Assembly: GCA_037968855.1 (NCBI GenBank)
Contig: JBBKWH010000014.1
Coordinates: 114,421-178,420 of the forward strand
Origin: JBBKWH01 sp037968855
GTDB lineage: Bacteria; Pseudomonadota; Gammaproteobacteria; Pseudomonadales; Moraxellaceae
DNA: 64,000 nucleotides
Reading direction: 5' to 3'
In this document: positions 51,721-59,754 of the stretch, in pieces
Layout: every line of letters begins with the position of its first letter
How positions within the stretch are numbered: position 1 is the first letter of the stretch
Program-made: the position numbers and the translations under genes
Notes under the pieces: model-generated
Database searches by the model: none
The model's input: the letters and a program-made list of their open reading frames with translations, nothing else
What the model was told of the DNA's origin: nothing

Positions 51721-51939
51721 GCGCAACTGACTGCGCAACTGATTTTGCGCAACTCTAAAAAGTATCGTTTTCGGTGGAAACCAGACTGGCAACCGATGCA
51801 ATGGCAACCGGCGCAATTTTGCGTTATTGGAAAAAACAGGCGGTTATGGTGCGAACCTAAGCGCGAACCAACAAAACGCGAACCACTCAAAAGCATGTTT
51901 TCGGTGCGTACCAACGTGCGTACCAGTCGAGCGCGTACC
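51721..51939. repeat. Four-module array of spaced heptamers near attR
   Basis: Four modules, each with three heptamers at 12 then 14-15 bases. Module 1 GCGCAAC at 51721, 51733, 51747; module 2 GGAAACC 51776, GGCAACC 51788 and 51803; module 3 GCGAACC at 51851, 51863, 51878; module 4 GCGTACC at 51906, 51918, 51933. Each module uses its own word, but all fit G-S-N-N-A-M-C. Modules 1-2 and 3-4 are both 55 bases apart. Possible readings are replication iterons, a partition or packaging site, or a small repetitive peptide; a weak open frame runs across it (51625-51945). Confidence 0.85.
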
Positions 51940-52021
51940 GTATAACATCGTTTTAATATGACAGCCGCCACCCGTCGGAAAATATCCCAGCATCAAACAC
52001 GCACGGCCAGCAGAACGGCAA

Positions 52022-52049
52022 GGCTCAAAGTGGCTCAAAAAGACTCAAA
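52022..52049. repeat. Three ten-base-step CTCAAA units
   Basis: GGCTCAAA at 52022 and 52032 and GACTCAAA at 52042, exactly ten bases apart, between the heptamer array and the right-end GTTGGTATA pair. Probably one protein-binding site on a single face of the helix. Confidence 0.65.
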
Positions 52050-52071
52050 GCAGGGGGGCATTTTTCATTTT

Positions 52072-52092
52072 GTTGGTATATTTGTTGGTATA
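52072..52092. repeat. Right-end GTTGGTATA pair
   Basis: Two GTTGGTATA words separated by TTT, identical to 42685-42705 and in the same orientation. It lies 62 bases inside attR. Likely arm-type sites for the integrase. Confidence 0.85.
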
Positions 52093-52154
52093 AATCAAAA
52101 CACCTTGTTTGATTATTGATTAAAATCATATTCTTACGAGTACAATTCGATTGC

Positions 52155-52168
52155 GGGTCTCGCCACCA
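52155..52168 (+). other. attR core
   Basis: GGGTCTCGCCACCA, second copy of the tRNA-Phe end. Upstream bases (TTCGATTGC) come from the element and would not complete the tRNA T-arm, which shows that the left copy belongs to the working tRNA. Confidence 0.93.
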
Positions 52169-52180
52169 TATATGCAGCAC

Positions 52181-52212
52181 AAAAAAAGCCTACAGCAATG
52201 TAGGCTTTTTTT
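52181..52212 (+). terminator. Original tRNA-Phe terminator, displaced
   Basis: AAAAAAAGCCTACA / TGTAGGCTTTTTTTT with loop GCAA, 13 bases after the right copy of the tRNA end. It would have ended the tRNA transcript before integration. Confidence 0.88.
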
Positions 52213-52363
52213 TGTCTATGCTTTTTGTCGAGCATGTTGATGGCTGATCAGCGTGCTTCTTTTTAGCACTTTTATGACTAAGCAATGCAGAAACAATTGG
52301 TTCTGCTGCATATCGGTCTTGCCTACGATGCGCCTATCTTCTGTGTTTGGGCTGGTGGGCATC

Positions 52364-53290
52364 ATGAGCGCATCTTCTGTTGTAAATCATGCTAGCAAGG
52401 CGGACGCTGCATCGACTGTGCAGCAGTCATTGGCTCGTGCTGCGGGTAGCTTTGTGTTGTTGGCGACGGTGTTGGTGGTTGTCTCTGTCTTGGCCGCATG
52501 GCTGTGGCCGGATGCCATAGCAACCAAAGCGGTACAAGCAGCGTTAGTCAGTCAAGATCTCTGGGTGTTTGTGTTGATTGGTGTTGGCGCACAGGCGGTG
52601 GATGGTGCGCTTGGTATGGCCTATGGCGTGACTGCCAATAGCTTATTAATGGGTGTGGGTGTGCCGCCTGCTTCTGCTACCGCTGCCGTGCATTTGTCTG
52701 AAGTGTTTACCACTGGTTTTTCGGGCTACTCGCATTGGCGTTTGGGCAATGTCAACAAAGGTTTGTTTTTGCGCTTGTTGATTCCGGGTATCGTTGGTGC
52801 AGTGGCGGGTGCGTACTTGGTGAGCCTGATTGATGGCAATGTGCTCAAGCCGTTTGTCTCGGCGTATTTGTTGATCATGGGTATTTATATTTTGCGCAAA
52901 GCATTTGTGGCCCAACAAGCCGTACCGCCCACGCACAAAAAAATCACTCCGTTAGCGTTGATTGGTGGTTTTGTCGATTCGGTTGGTGGTGGCGGTTGGG
53001 GGCCAGTGGTCACCACAACCTTGCTTGGTCGTGGCCATGCACCCAAAGAAACCATTGGTTCGGTCAATAGCGCCGAGTTCTTTTTGACTTTGGCCAGTGC
53101 CACTGCATTTGCGGCGTTGATTGGCTTTGGTTACTGGACCGCGATTGTTGGGCTGATTTTGGGCGGATTGTTGGCTGCACCGTTTGCCGCATGGTTGTCT
53201 CAACACCTGAGTGCCAAGCAGTTGCTGGTGGTGGTGGGGTTGCTGATTACTGGTTTAAGCATTTGGAATCTGTCCAAAGCCCTGCTGTGA
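52364..53290 (+). CDS. TSUP-family permease (TauE/SafE type)
   Basis: 308 residues from ATG 52364 (an ATG at 52328 would add twelve). Eight or so helices; the first conserved block GVGAQAVDGALGMAYGVTANSLLMGVG and the second GGFVDSVGGGGWGPVVTTTLLGRG are the two pseudo-symmetric halves of TSUP carriers. These export or import sulfur-containing or organic anions; the substrate cannot be told. It is the first host gene after the element. Confidence 0.85.
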   Translation: MSASSVVNHASKADAASTVQQSLARAAGSFVLLATVLVVVSVLAAWLWPDAIATKAVQAALVSQDLWVFVLIGVGAQAVDGALGMAYGVTANSLLMGVGVPPASATAAVHLSEVFTTGFSGYSHWRLGNVNKGLFLRLLIPGIVGAVAGAYLVSLIDGNVLKPFVSAYLLIMGIYILRKAFVAQQAVPPTHKKITPLALIGGFVDSVGGGGWGPVVTTTLLGRGHAPKETIGSVNSAEFFLTLASATAFAALIGFGYWTAIVGLILGGLLAAPFAAWLSQHLSAKQLLVVVGLLITGLSIWNLSKALL

Positions 53291-53301
53291 TCTAGAGATG
53301 C

Positions 53302-53334
53302 AAAAAAACACGCTATTGCTGGCGTGTTTTTTTT
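53302..53334. terminator. Terminator between permease gene and comM
   Basis: AAAAAAACACGC / GCGTGTTTTTTTT with an eight-base loop; A- and T-runs serve both convergent genes. Confidence 0.9.
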
Positions 53335-53339
53335 CGTTG

Positions 53340-54830
53340 CTAGTTGCGCTCAAAGCCACGATAGCCCAATGCCTCGGTCAGATGGGCGCTGCCAATCTGC
53401 TCACTGCCGGCCAAGTCAGCAATGGTTCGCGCCAGCCGTAGCACCCGATGATAGGCCCGTGCAGAGAGGGCAAGACGTTGCTGGGCCATTTGCATGATGC
53501 GTTGTTCAGCCTCGCCAAGTGCGGCATGCTGATCCAGACCTTGTGGCGTTAAGCTGTAATTGGCGGCGTGTTGGCGTTGCAATTGCCGCGCTCGTGCAGC
53601 CAACACGCGTTCGCGTACCGTGGCAGATGTTTCGCTGGATTGTTGCTGTTGTAGATCGCTGGCGGGTAGTGCGGGCACTTCGATATGCAGATCGATCCGA
53701 TCAAGCAAGGGGCCAGATAATCGGCCACGATAGCGGCCAATTTGATCGACCGAGCATTTGCAACGGGCTGATCCATCGCCCAGATAGCCACACGGACAAG
53801 GGTTCATTGCGGCAATCAATTGAAAGCATGCGGGGAATGTCACTTGCCGCGCCGCGCGTGAAATCACCACTTCTTGCGACTCTAGAGGTTGACGCAAGAC
53901 CTCTAATACTTTGCGATCAAACTCTGGTAGCTCGTCCAAAAACAACACGCCATGATGCGCCAACGTAATCTCGCCGGGTTTGGGTTGAGAGCCACCACCG
54001 ACCAACGCCGCAGCCGATGCGGTATGGTGCGGCGCACGAAAAGGCCGATGTCCAAAAGGCTGGTTGGCATTGGCAATTGAATAAATGCTGGCCACTTCTA
54101 GCGCTTCTTCATCACTCATGGGTGGCAAAATACTGGGCAGGCGTGAGGCCAATAAAGTTTTGCCTGTTCCTGGTGGGCCAGAAAACAAAATGGAGTGACC
54201 GCCTGCCGCTGCAATTTCAAGCGCTCGCCGCGCCCGATGCTGGCCTCGTACATCGGCAAGATCGGCAATCGGGCCAATGATCGGTTCGGGTGGTGGCGCT
54301 GTTACGCTGGGCAATGTGGCCGTGCCTTGCAAATGCTCGCATAGCGCTTTGAGCGTATTGGCACCCAAGACCTTTACGCCAGTAATCCGTGCAGCATCGG
54401 CGGCATTGGGCGTGGGAACAAACAAACGTCGACCAGATTGCCTTGCGGCTCGTGCAACGGCCAACACCCCTTGCACGGCGCGCAAGTCACCATTTAAGGC
54501 CAACTCGCCGACGCACTCACAGTCAATCAGCGTGGCGGCATCAAGCTGGTCACTTGCCGCCAAAATGCCCAATGCAATCGGTAGGTCCAGCCTTGAGCCA
54601 TCTTTGGGTAAGTCGGCGGGTGCAAGATTGATGGTCAGTCGTCGATTGGGAAAGCTAAAGCCACTATTAATAATGGCAGATCGAACCCGATCTTTACTTT
54701 CGCGCACGGCGGCTTCGGGCAAACCCACAATGGTTAGAGCAGGCAAGCCTTGGCTGAGGTGAACCTCGACCTGAATTTCGGGGGCGGACAGACCAATCGC
54801 TGCGCGGGTATGGATAATGGCAAAGGACAT
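53340..54830 (-). CDS. comM: ComM/YifB-type AAA+ helicase
   Basis: 496 residues. N-terminal Lon-S5-like domain (AIGLSAPEIQVEVHLSQGLP, VGLPEAAVRESKDRV), AAA+ core with SGPPGTGKTLLASRL (Walker A), GVLFLDELPEF (Walker B) and a zinc-like Cys cluster in AMNPCPCGYLGD, then the C-terminal Mg-chelatase piece with HRVLRLARTIADLAGS. ComM is the hexameric branch-migration helicase that extends DNA integration in natural transformation. The host therefore may be naturally competent. Confidence 0.95.
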   Translation of the reverse strand: MSFAIIHTRAAIGLSAPEIQVEVHLSQGLPALTIVGLPEAAVRESKDRVRSAIINSGFSFPNRRLTINLAPADLPKDGSRLDLPIALGILAASDQLDAATLIDCECVGELALNGDLRAVQGVLAVARAARQSGRRLFVPTPNAADAARITGVKVLGANTLKALCEHLQGTATLPSVTAPPPEPIIGPIADLADVRGQHRARRALEIAAAGGHSILFSGPPGTGKTLLASRLPSILPPMSDEEALEVASIYSIANANQPFGHRPFRAPHHTASAAALVGGGSQPKPGEITLAHHGVLFLDELPEFDRKVLEVLRQPLESQEVVISRAARQVTFPACFQLIAAMNPCPCGYLGDGSARCKCSVDQIGRYRGRLSGPLLDRIDLHIEVPALPASDLQQQQSSETSATVRERVLAARARQLQRQHAANYSLTPQGLDQHAALGEAEQRIMQMAQQRLALSARAYHRVLRLARTIADLAGSEQIGSAHLTEALGYRGFERN

Positions 54831-54917
54831 AATTGGAGATTCTTATCTGCTGATGATATTTTGCTTAGGTTGGGTTGTGCTTGCTCACAGCCAGCCAGAT
54901 TGAACTGAAAATGACTG

Positions 54918-54943
54918 GCGCACCTCATTGGTGCGCTTTTTTT
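54918..54943 (+). terminator. Hairpin with T-run between comM and ubiK
   Basis: GCGCACC/GGTGCGC, loop TCATT, then seven T on the plus strand. Both neighbours read minus, so its direction does not match a gene that would need it; on the minus strand only an A-run precedes the stem. Confidence 0.55.
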
Positions 54944-54949
54944 GAGCAG

Positions 54950-55171
54950 TTATTGCTGTTGCGCTGATTCGATCCGATCAAGCTGTGCAGAAAGCTCAGC
55001 AATGGTGCGACGTGCTTCAGTAAGTTGCAACTCTTGTCGTTGCAGCTCTTCACGACTCACCAAATCAAGGCGTTCGATCATTTCTGCCATCAAAGCGTGC
55101 AGGTTTTTCTCTAGATCAGCACGAGGTTCTTGCAGTTGTGCCATGAGACTCTGAATAAATTGCTCCATCAT
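54950..55171 (-). CDS. ubiK: Ubiquinone biosynthesis accessory factor UbiK (BMFP family)
   Basis: 73 residues: an amphipathic helix (MEQFIQSLMAQL) and a coiled coil from about 45 (REELQRQELQLTEARRTIAEL). Matches UbiK/YqiC, which supports aerobic ubiquinone assembly with UbiJ. A second ATG one codon later is possible. Located between comM and the glnK region as in pseudomonads. Confidence 0.85.
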   Translation of the reverse strand: MMEQFIQSLMAQLQEPRADLEKNLHALMAEMIERLDLVSREELQRQELQLTEARRTIAELSAQLDRIESAQQQ

Positions 55172-55478
55172 GGTGATTTAATGCTCTATATTGGTGCTTA
55201 ACGGGGTGTTAGCACACATTAACAGTGGTTTTCAGCAACAGTGTCACAAAAACAAAACGATTTAACATCATATGAGTATGACGTTTTTATGAAAAGACAA
55301 CATTTAAGTTGTCAGAAATATCTTGATACATGCGAAATCTTACGTATTGTAGGAGGCATCAGCACCGTTGACATGCCGTGTGCCAAAGACAGCAGATATT
55401 GCGATATTGCGTTGTCATTTGCGCCGAACAGCATGTTGCACAGTGAACAGATTTTTATTCGCCACTCTGGAGTTTCTC
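55172..55478. other. Intergenic region ubiK / TorF-like porin
   Basis: About 310 AT-rich bases between divergent genes. An open frame crosses it (55241-55492) but has no ribosome site or recognisable sequence and overlaps the porin start, so I leave it as non-coding. Promoters for both genes must lie here; none is clear enough to call. Confidence 0.4.
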
Positions 55479-56252
55479 ATGAACGCATTTAAACTGACCG
55501 CCCTGACTTTAGTCATGGCCGCAAGCGCTACAGCAGCTCAGGCAGCCGATATTCTGACCATTCCTGATGTCACTGTCAGCGGTTCTGTTGCAGCAACCAC
55601 CGACTATATGTTCCGTGGTGTCTCACAAACCGGTAGCGATCCAGCCATTCAAGGTAGCCTGATGGCTAGCCATACCAGCGGTTTGTATGCTGGTGTATGG
55701 GCCTCTAGCGTTGCCGGTGGTGTCAACAAAGACGGTTCAGAAATGGACTTCTCAGTGGGTTACACCATGCCATTGGCATTGACCCCAACCCTGAGCAGCA
55801 CGCTTGATGTGGGTTATACCCGTTATGCTTATGCTGGTTCAGGTGCTGATGTTGATTTTAACGAGTTTTATGCTAAGAACTCGTTTGCCAATAGCCTGAT
55901 GACTGATGACAGCCTGACCTTGGGCGTTGCTTACAGCAATGACTACTTCAATGAGTCAGATCAATACTTCTATGTGTCTGGTGACTACAGCGCACCAATC
56001 ACAGGCACCAACTTCGGTATGGTTGCGCATGTGGGCTACAACAAGTTTGATGATAACTTCGCAATGAGCAAAGCACTGGGTACAAATCCTAATGCAGGCG
56101 ATGATTATATCGACTACAAAGTCGGTGCAACCTTTGGTGTACAAGGCTTAGGTGCTGAATTGGCATACGTCGGTTCGGACTTGGACAACAGCGATTGCGG
56201 TACAGAAAGCTGCGAAGGCCGTGTTGTTTTGAGCCTGAGCAAATCGTTCTAA
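55479..56252 (+). CDS. TorF-family putative outer-membrane porin
   Basis: 257 residues with signal peptide MNAFKLTALTLVMAASATAA (cleavage near AQA-AD). VSGSVAATTDYMFRGVSQTG at the mature N-terminus is the signature of the TorF/TIGR02001 (gcw_chp) family, and alternating hydrophobic strands run to a C-terminal Phe (LSLSKSF), as in beta-barrels. Start 55479 with GGAG nine bases upstream is preferred over 55368. In Pseudomonas relatives of this gene sit beside glnK-amtB, suggesting a link with nitrogen uptake. Confidence 0.85.
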   Translation: MNAFKLTALTLVMAASATAAQAADILTIPDVTVSGSVAATTDYMFRGVSQTGSDPAIQGSLMASHTSGLYAGVWASSVAGGVNKDGSEMDFSVGYTMPLALTPTLSSTLDVGYTRYAYAGSGADVDFNEFYAKNSFANSLMTDDSLTLGVAYSNDYFNESDQYFYVSGDYSAPITGTNFGMVAHVGYNKFDDNFAMSKALGTNPNAGDDYIDYKVGATFGVQGLGAELAYVGSDLDNSDCGTESCEGRVVLSLSKSF

Positions 56253-56283
56253 GTGCTTATACTGCGCTAATACGATATAAAGA

Positions 56284-56313
56284 GAAGGTCGCGAAAGCGG
56301 CCTTCTTTTTTTG
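56284..56313 (+). terminator. Terminator after the porin gene
   Basis: Stem GAAGGTCGC/GCGGCCTTC (one mismatch) with a GAAA tetraloop and seven T. Confidence 0.9.
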
Positions 56314-56383
56314 GTGTTAAAGATGGCTAAACCTAATTTCCCCCTTAGTGTTTGGTCAGATGGACTTTAAAAATAGGCAAGGT

Positions 56384-56398
56384 TGGCCCGTTTTTTGA
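56384..56398 (+). promoter_or_regulatory. Sigma-54-like promoter of glnK-amtB
   Basis: TGGCCC-N5-TTGA fits the -24/-12 pattern (TGGCAC-N5-TTGC) with the GC of the -12 changed to GA. It lies 45 bases before the glnK start, the expected distance. Control by NtrC under nitrogen limitation is inferred; I see no clear NtrC site upstream. Confidence 0.65.
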
Positions 56399-56442
56399 AT
56401 GGGTTAGACACTGGTTTTTTTCTTAACCTGAGGTATCCAGAG

Positions 56443-56781
56443 ATGAAACTTGTTACTGCGGTGGTCAAACCGTTCAAACTGGACGATGTGCGCGAAGCGC
56501 TGTCTGATATTGGTGTTCAAGGCATCACCGTGACTGAAGTCAAAGGCTTTGGTCGTCAAAAAGGCCATACCGAGCTATATCGTGGTGCTGAATATGTCGT
56601 TGATTTTCTACCAAAAGTAAAAATCGACATCGCGGTTAAAGATGAAATGGTCGAGCAAGTGATTGAGGCGGTTACTCGAGTTGCGAGTACTGGCAAGATC
56701 GGTGACGGCAAGATTTTTGTCAGCAACTTGGAGCAAGTGATCCGGATCCGTACCGGTGAGACTGGCCCAGACGCTGTTTAA
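56443..56781 (+). CDS. glnK: Nitrogen regulatory PII protein GlnK
   Basis: 112 residues. T-loop with uridylylation Tyr51 in TELYRGAEYVVDFLPKVKI, B-loop TGKIGDGKIF and C-loop RIRTGETG. It binds 2-oxoglutarate and ATP/ADP and blocks AmtB when ammonium is ample. The frame is open to 56383, but ATG 56443 gives the invariant MKLVTAVVKPFKL start. It precedes amtB by about 70 bases, the classic pair. Confidence 0.96.
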   Translation: MKLVTAVVKPFKLDDVREALSDIGVQGITVTEVKGFGRQKGHTELYRGAEYVVDFLPKVKIDIAVKDEMVEQVIEAVTRVASTGKIGDGKIFVSNLEQVIRIRTGETGPDAV

Positions 56782-56854
56782 TCGACGAATTGAACATGGC
56801 ATGAAAATTGCCTTTTAAAAATCAACGATTGATGCTGTATTGGGGGAATCCATG

Positions 56855-58318
56855 ATGAAACGCACCATGCTTGCATTCGGTTTGACCGGTGCATTGCTAA
56901 CCTCTTCTGGTCTATCTTGGGCTGAGCCAGTTGTTGCAACCGATGGTACTGCAACAGTCACGGCAACTATTCCAGATGTACCAGCATTAGCTAGCGAGCC
57001 AATGGCTGACGACACTGCTGTCATGCCTGTTGAGATGATGACAGCAGATGCTGTGCCTGTAGTAGAGGCCGCTCCTGTTGAGGCAGAAGCCGCACCCACT
57101 CTTGATTCTGGTGACACGGCTTGGATCATTGTTGCGACCGCTTTGGTCTTGATGATGACTCTACCGGGTTTGGCGTTGTTCTACGGCGGTATGGTTCGTA
57201 AGAAAAACGTCTTGGGTACCATGATGCACAGCTTGTCTGCTGTGGCGTTGGTGTCGGTATTGTGGGTTGTCCTTGGTTATTCGCTGGCCTTTGGTGGCGG
57301 TGAGGGTGGGATCTACCAGTTTGTGGGTGGCTTAGATAAAGTCATGCTCAAAGGGGTGATGGTCGACAGCTTGTCAGGCACCATTCCAGAAAGCCTATTT
57401 ATGGTTTTCCAGATGACCTTTGCCATTATTACTGTTGCGATTATGGCGGGTGCATTCGCTGAGCGCATGAAGTATTCGGCATTCTTGATGTTTGTTGGCC
57501 TGTGGGTATTGGTGGTTTATGCACCGATTTGCCACTGGGTCTGGGCCGGTAGCGGCTGGTTGTTTGGTGCTGGTGCACTCGATTTTGCAGGTGGTACTGT
57601 TGTTCACATCAATGCGGGTATTGCCGGTCTGGTTGCCTCGTATGTGATTGGTCGTCGTGTCGGTCTGGGTCGTGAGCCAATGGCGCCACACAACTTGGCC
57701 TTGACCGTGATCGGTGCTGGTTTGATCTGGGTCGGTTGGTTCGGCTTTAACGCGGGTAGTGCTTTGGGTGCTAACGGCACTGCTGCAATGGCCATGGTTG
57801 TGACGCAAGTTGCTGCTGCTGCTGCTGCACTGGCTTGGTTGGCTGCTGAGCGTATTGTTCGCGGTCGTGCCTCAGTGCTTGGTGGTGTGTCGGGCGCGGT
57901 TGCAGGTCTGGTTGCGATTACACCTGCGGCTGGTTTTGTTGATGTGAGCGGTGCTTTGGCTCTAGGTGTGATCAGTGGTGTGGTTTGCTTCTGGGGTACA
58001 ACAGGTCTGAAGCGTTTGCTTAAAGCTGATGACTCACTGGATGCCTTTGGTCTACACGGTGTGGGTGGTATTGTTGGTGCGATCTTGACTGGTGTATTTG
58101 CCAGCTCTGCGATCATGGGTAAAACCGACGCCGAAATGGTGCCAATGATGTCGCAGTTGTGGGTTCAGATTGAAGGTGTATTGGCGACAATCATCTACAG
58201 TGGCGTTGCAACGTTTATCTTGCTGAAAATCGTTGATGTGGTCATTGGTCTGCGTGTGAGCGAAGAAGAAGAGCGTGAAGGTCTGGATGTTTCTCAACAT
58301 GGCGAACGTGTTGAATAA
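56855..58318 (+). CDS. amtB: Ammonium transporter AmtB
   Basis: 487 residues. Signal peptide (MKRTMLAFGLTGALLTSSGL, cut near SWA), then about 65 residues rich in Ala, Val, Pro, Thr and Glu that E. coli AmtB lacks, then eleven helices with DTAWIIVATALVLMMTLPG, GGTVVHINAG (first pore His) and FGLHGVGGIVGA (second pore His). The tail EEEREGLDVSQHGERV is the GlnK-binding end. ATG 56852 is also possible; GGGGGA is better spaced for 56855. Confidence 0.95.
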   Translation: MKRTMLAFGLTGALLTSSGLSWAEPVVATDGTATVTATIPDVPALASEPMADDTAVMPVEMMTADAVPVVEAAPVEAEAAPTLDSGDTAWIIVATALVLMMTLPGLALFYGGMVRKKNVLGTMMHSLSAVALVSVLWVVLGYSLAFGGGEGGIYQFVGGLDKVMLKGVMVDSLSGTIPESLFMVFQMTFAIITVAIMAGAFAERMKYSAFLMFVGLWVLVVYAPICHWVWAGSGWLFGAGALDFAGGTVVHINAGIAGLVASYVIGRRVGLGREPMAPHNLALTVIGAGLIWVGWFGFNAGSALGANGTAAMAMVVTQVAAAAAALAWLAAERIVRGRASVLGGVSGAVAGLVAITPAAGFVDVSGALALGVISGVVCFWGTTGLKRLLKADDSLDAFGLHGVGGIVGAILTGVFASSAIMGKTDAEMVPMMSQLWVQIEGVLATIIYSGVATFILLKIVDVVIGLRVSEEEEREGLDVSQHGERVE

Positions 58319-58341
58319 TTCATCGGGCTAACGATCAAAAA

Positions 58342-58370
58342 AACGGATGCTTCGGCGTCCGTTTTTTTTT
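58342..58370 (+). terminator. Terminator after amtB
   Basis: ACGGATGC/GCGTCCGT (one G-T pair) with a TTCG tetraloop, then nine or more T. Confidence 0.93.
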
Positions 58371-58466
58371 TGCTTTACAGATCAAACTTGCAAGTTTTTG
58401 TGTAAAGAGACATTGTTGAATATGTATTCGATGTTTGAGTAAGCATCGTCGCCAAGGTTTATTGCT

Positions 58467-59615
58467 ATGTCTACGATAGAGTTATCGCCAGTGTTGTCCA
58501 CACTTGCTGGGTCTGCCCATTCTGATTTGGTGGTGCTAGATGATGAGACACGTCTTGCGGCGCTAGCGCGTTACCGTATTGTCGATACTATTCCAGAGCA
58601 AGCATATGATGATGTGGTAGAAATTGCCGCAAGTCTGATTCAAGCACCTGTGGCATTGCTGACCCTGTTAGAACGAGATCGACAGTGGTTTAAAGCAAAA
58701 ATTGGCACAGACTTGGAGTCTGCTGCGGCACAGCGCTCGTTGTGTCAGCGGTTAATGGAGCAGCCAACGTCGGTTTTGCTGATTGAAGACACCCATAACG
58801 ATGACCGTTTTATGCGTGGGCCTTTGGCGCAAACGCAGCCGTGGATTCGGTTTTATATGGGGGCAGCATTGATCACTGATGAAGGCCATGTGATTGGTTC
58901 GTTGTGTCTGTTTGATACCGTGCCGCGTCAAGTCAGTGAGCTGCATGTACGGGCATTAGCAGCTTTGGCACGTCAGGCCATGCATTTACTCGACCTGCGT
59001 TTACGCAACCATGAGATACGAGACTTGCTGGCCGAGCGCTCGGTCCAAATGCAAGAAATGTCGATGCAACACGTGGCACTCAAACGCCATAATCAATATT
59101 TGCAACAAGCCAGCTTGACCGATGGATTAACGGGATTACTCAATCGAACTGGATTGGATCAACGCTTGGTTGAGGCTTACGGGTCGGCTCGGCATCGTCA
59201 GCAACCGTTATCGCTGTTGTTAATCGATGCCGATCATTTTAAAACCTATAATGATCAGTTTGGCCATCCCGCAGGCGACGTTGCCTTGCAGCAGTTGGCG
59301 ACCTTGCTAAAAGACGGCTGTAGACGCGAAGGTGATCAAGCGGCGCGTTATGGTGGCGAGGAGTTTATGTTGATTTTGCCCAACACTTCACAAGAGGCTG
59401 CACAGCAAATGGCACAGCGCTTGTGTGATCAGGTGGCACAAACCAATTTTCCGCATCGTAACTTGACCTTGAGCATTGGTGTGGCGACATGGCCAGACCA
59501 TGGCGTAGATGCGTCGGTGAATAGATTGGTTGAGCAAGCGGATAACGCTTTGTACCGCGCCAAACAACTGGGCCGTAATCAGGTGTCTTTGGCGGCATCT
59601 GTCTCTGGGGCTTAG
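58467..59615 (+). CDS. GAF-GGDEF diguanylate cyclase
   Basis: 382 residues. GAF domain at about 45-185 (ALLTLLERDRQWFKAKIG), a coiled linker at about 190-215, then the GGDEF domain with LTDGLTGLLNRTGLDQRL and active motif GGEEF. An inhibitory RxxD (REGD) stands five residues before GGEEF, so feedback by c-di-GMP is expected. Soluble; the GAF resembles those that bind small ligands, ligand unknown. Own transcription unit after the amtB terminator. Confidence 0.92.
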   Translation: MSTIELSPVLSTLAGSAHSDLVVLDDETRLAALARYRIVDTIPEQAYDDVVEIAASLIQAPVALLTLLERDRQWFKAKIGTDLESAAAQRSLCQRLMEQPTSVLLIEDTHNDDRFMRGPLAQTQPWIRFYMGAALITDEGHVIGSLCLFDTVPRQVSELHVRALAALARQAMHLLDLRLRNHEIRDLLAERSVQMQEMSMQHVALKRHNQYLQQASLTDGLTGLLNRTGLDQRLVEAYGSARHRQQPLSLLLIDADHFKTYNDQFGHPAGDVALQQLATLLKDGCRREGDQAARYGGEEFMLILPNTSQEAAQQMAQRLCDQVAQTNFPHRNLTLSIGVATWPDHGVDASVNRLVEQADNALYRAKQLGRNQVSLAASVSGA

Positions 59616-59754
59616 CGTTCAGTTGCAACACCTTGCGTCAGATTAGGGACTGTTTAATCTGTGTGCGTGCAGCGTCTGAGGATTCTCTCTGATTGCGAGG
59701 TGTGGATTTGCTAGACTGTGGCCGCTGATAGCATTGATCAAGGCCGGTTCGCTC

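Larger units (their letters stand above)
42557..52168 (+). mobile_element. 9.6-kb integrated satellite-like element in tRNA-Phe
   Basis: Bounded by a 14-base direct repeat, left copy in the tRNA gene, right copy followed by what looks like the original tRNA terminator. One unit is 9598 bases. It carries a P4-type integrase just inside the left end, an AlpA-like regulator, a DUF3631 ATPase/primase-like protein, several small genes overlapping by four bases, and an orphan BrnA-like antitoxin, but no capsid, tail or lysis genes. This is the make-up of P4-like satellites and related small integrative elements. Paired GTTGGTATA words lie near both ends in the same orientation. Mobility today is inferred from intact integrase and ends. 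Confidence 0.93.

Noticed and set aside
51625..51945. Open frame of 106 codons (and one of 94 on the other strand) across the heptamer array
   Set aside because: No ribosome site, GTG start, odd composition, and the 55-base module offset shifts the frame between modules. Kept as an alternative reading only.
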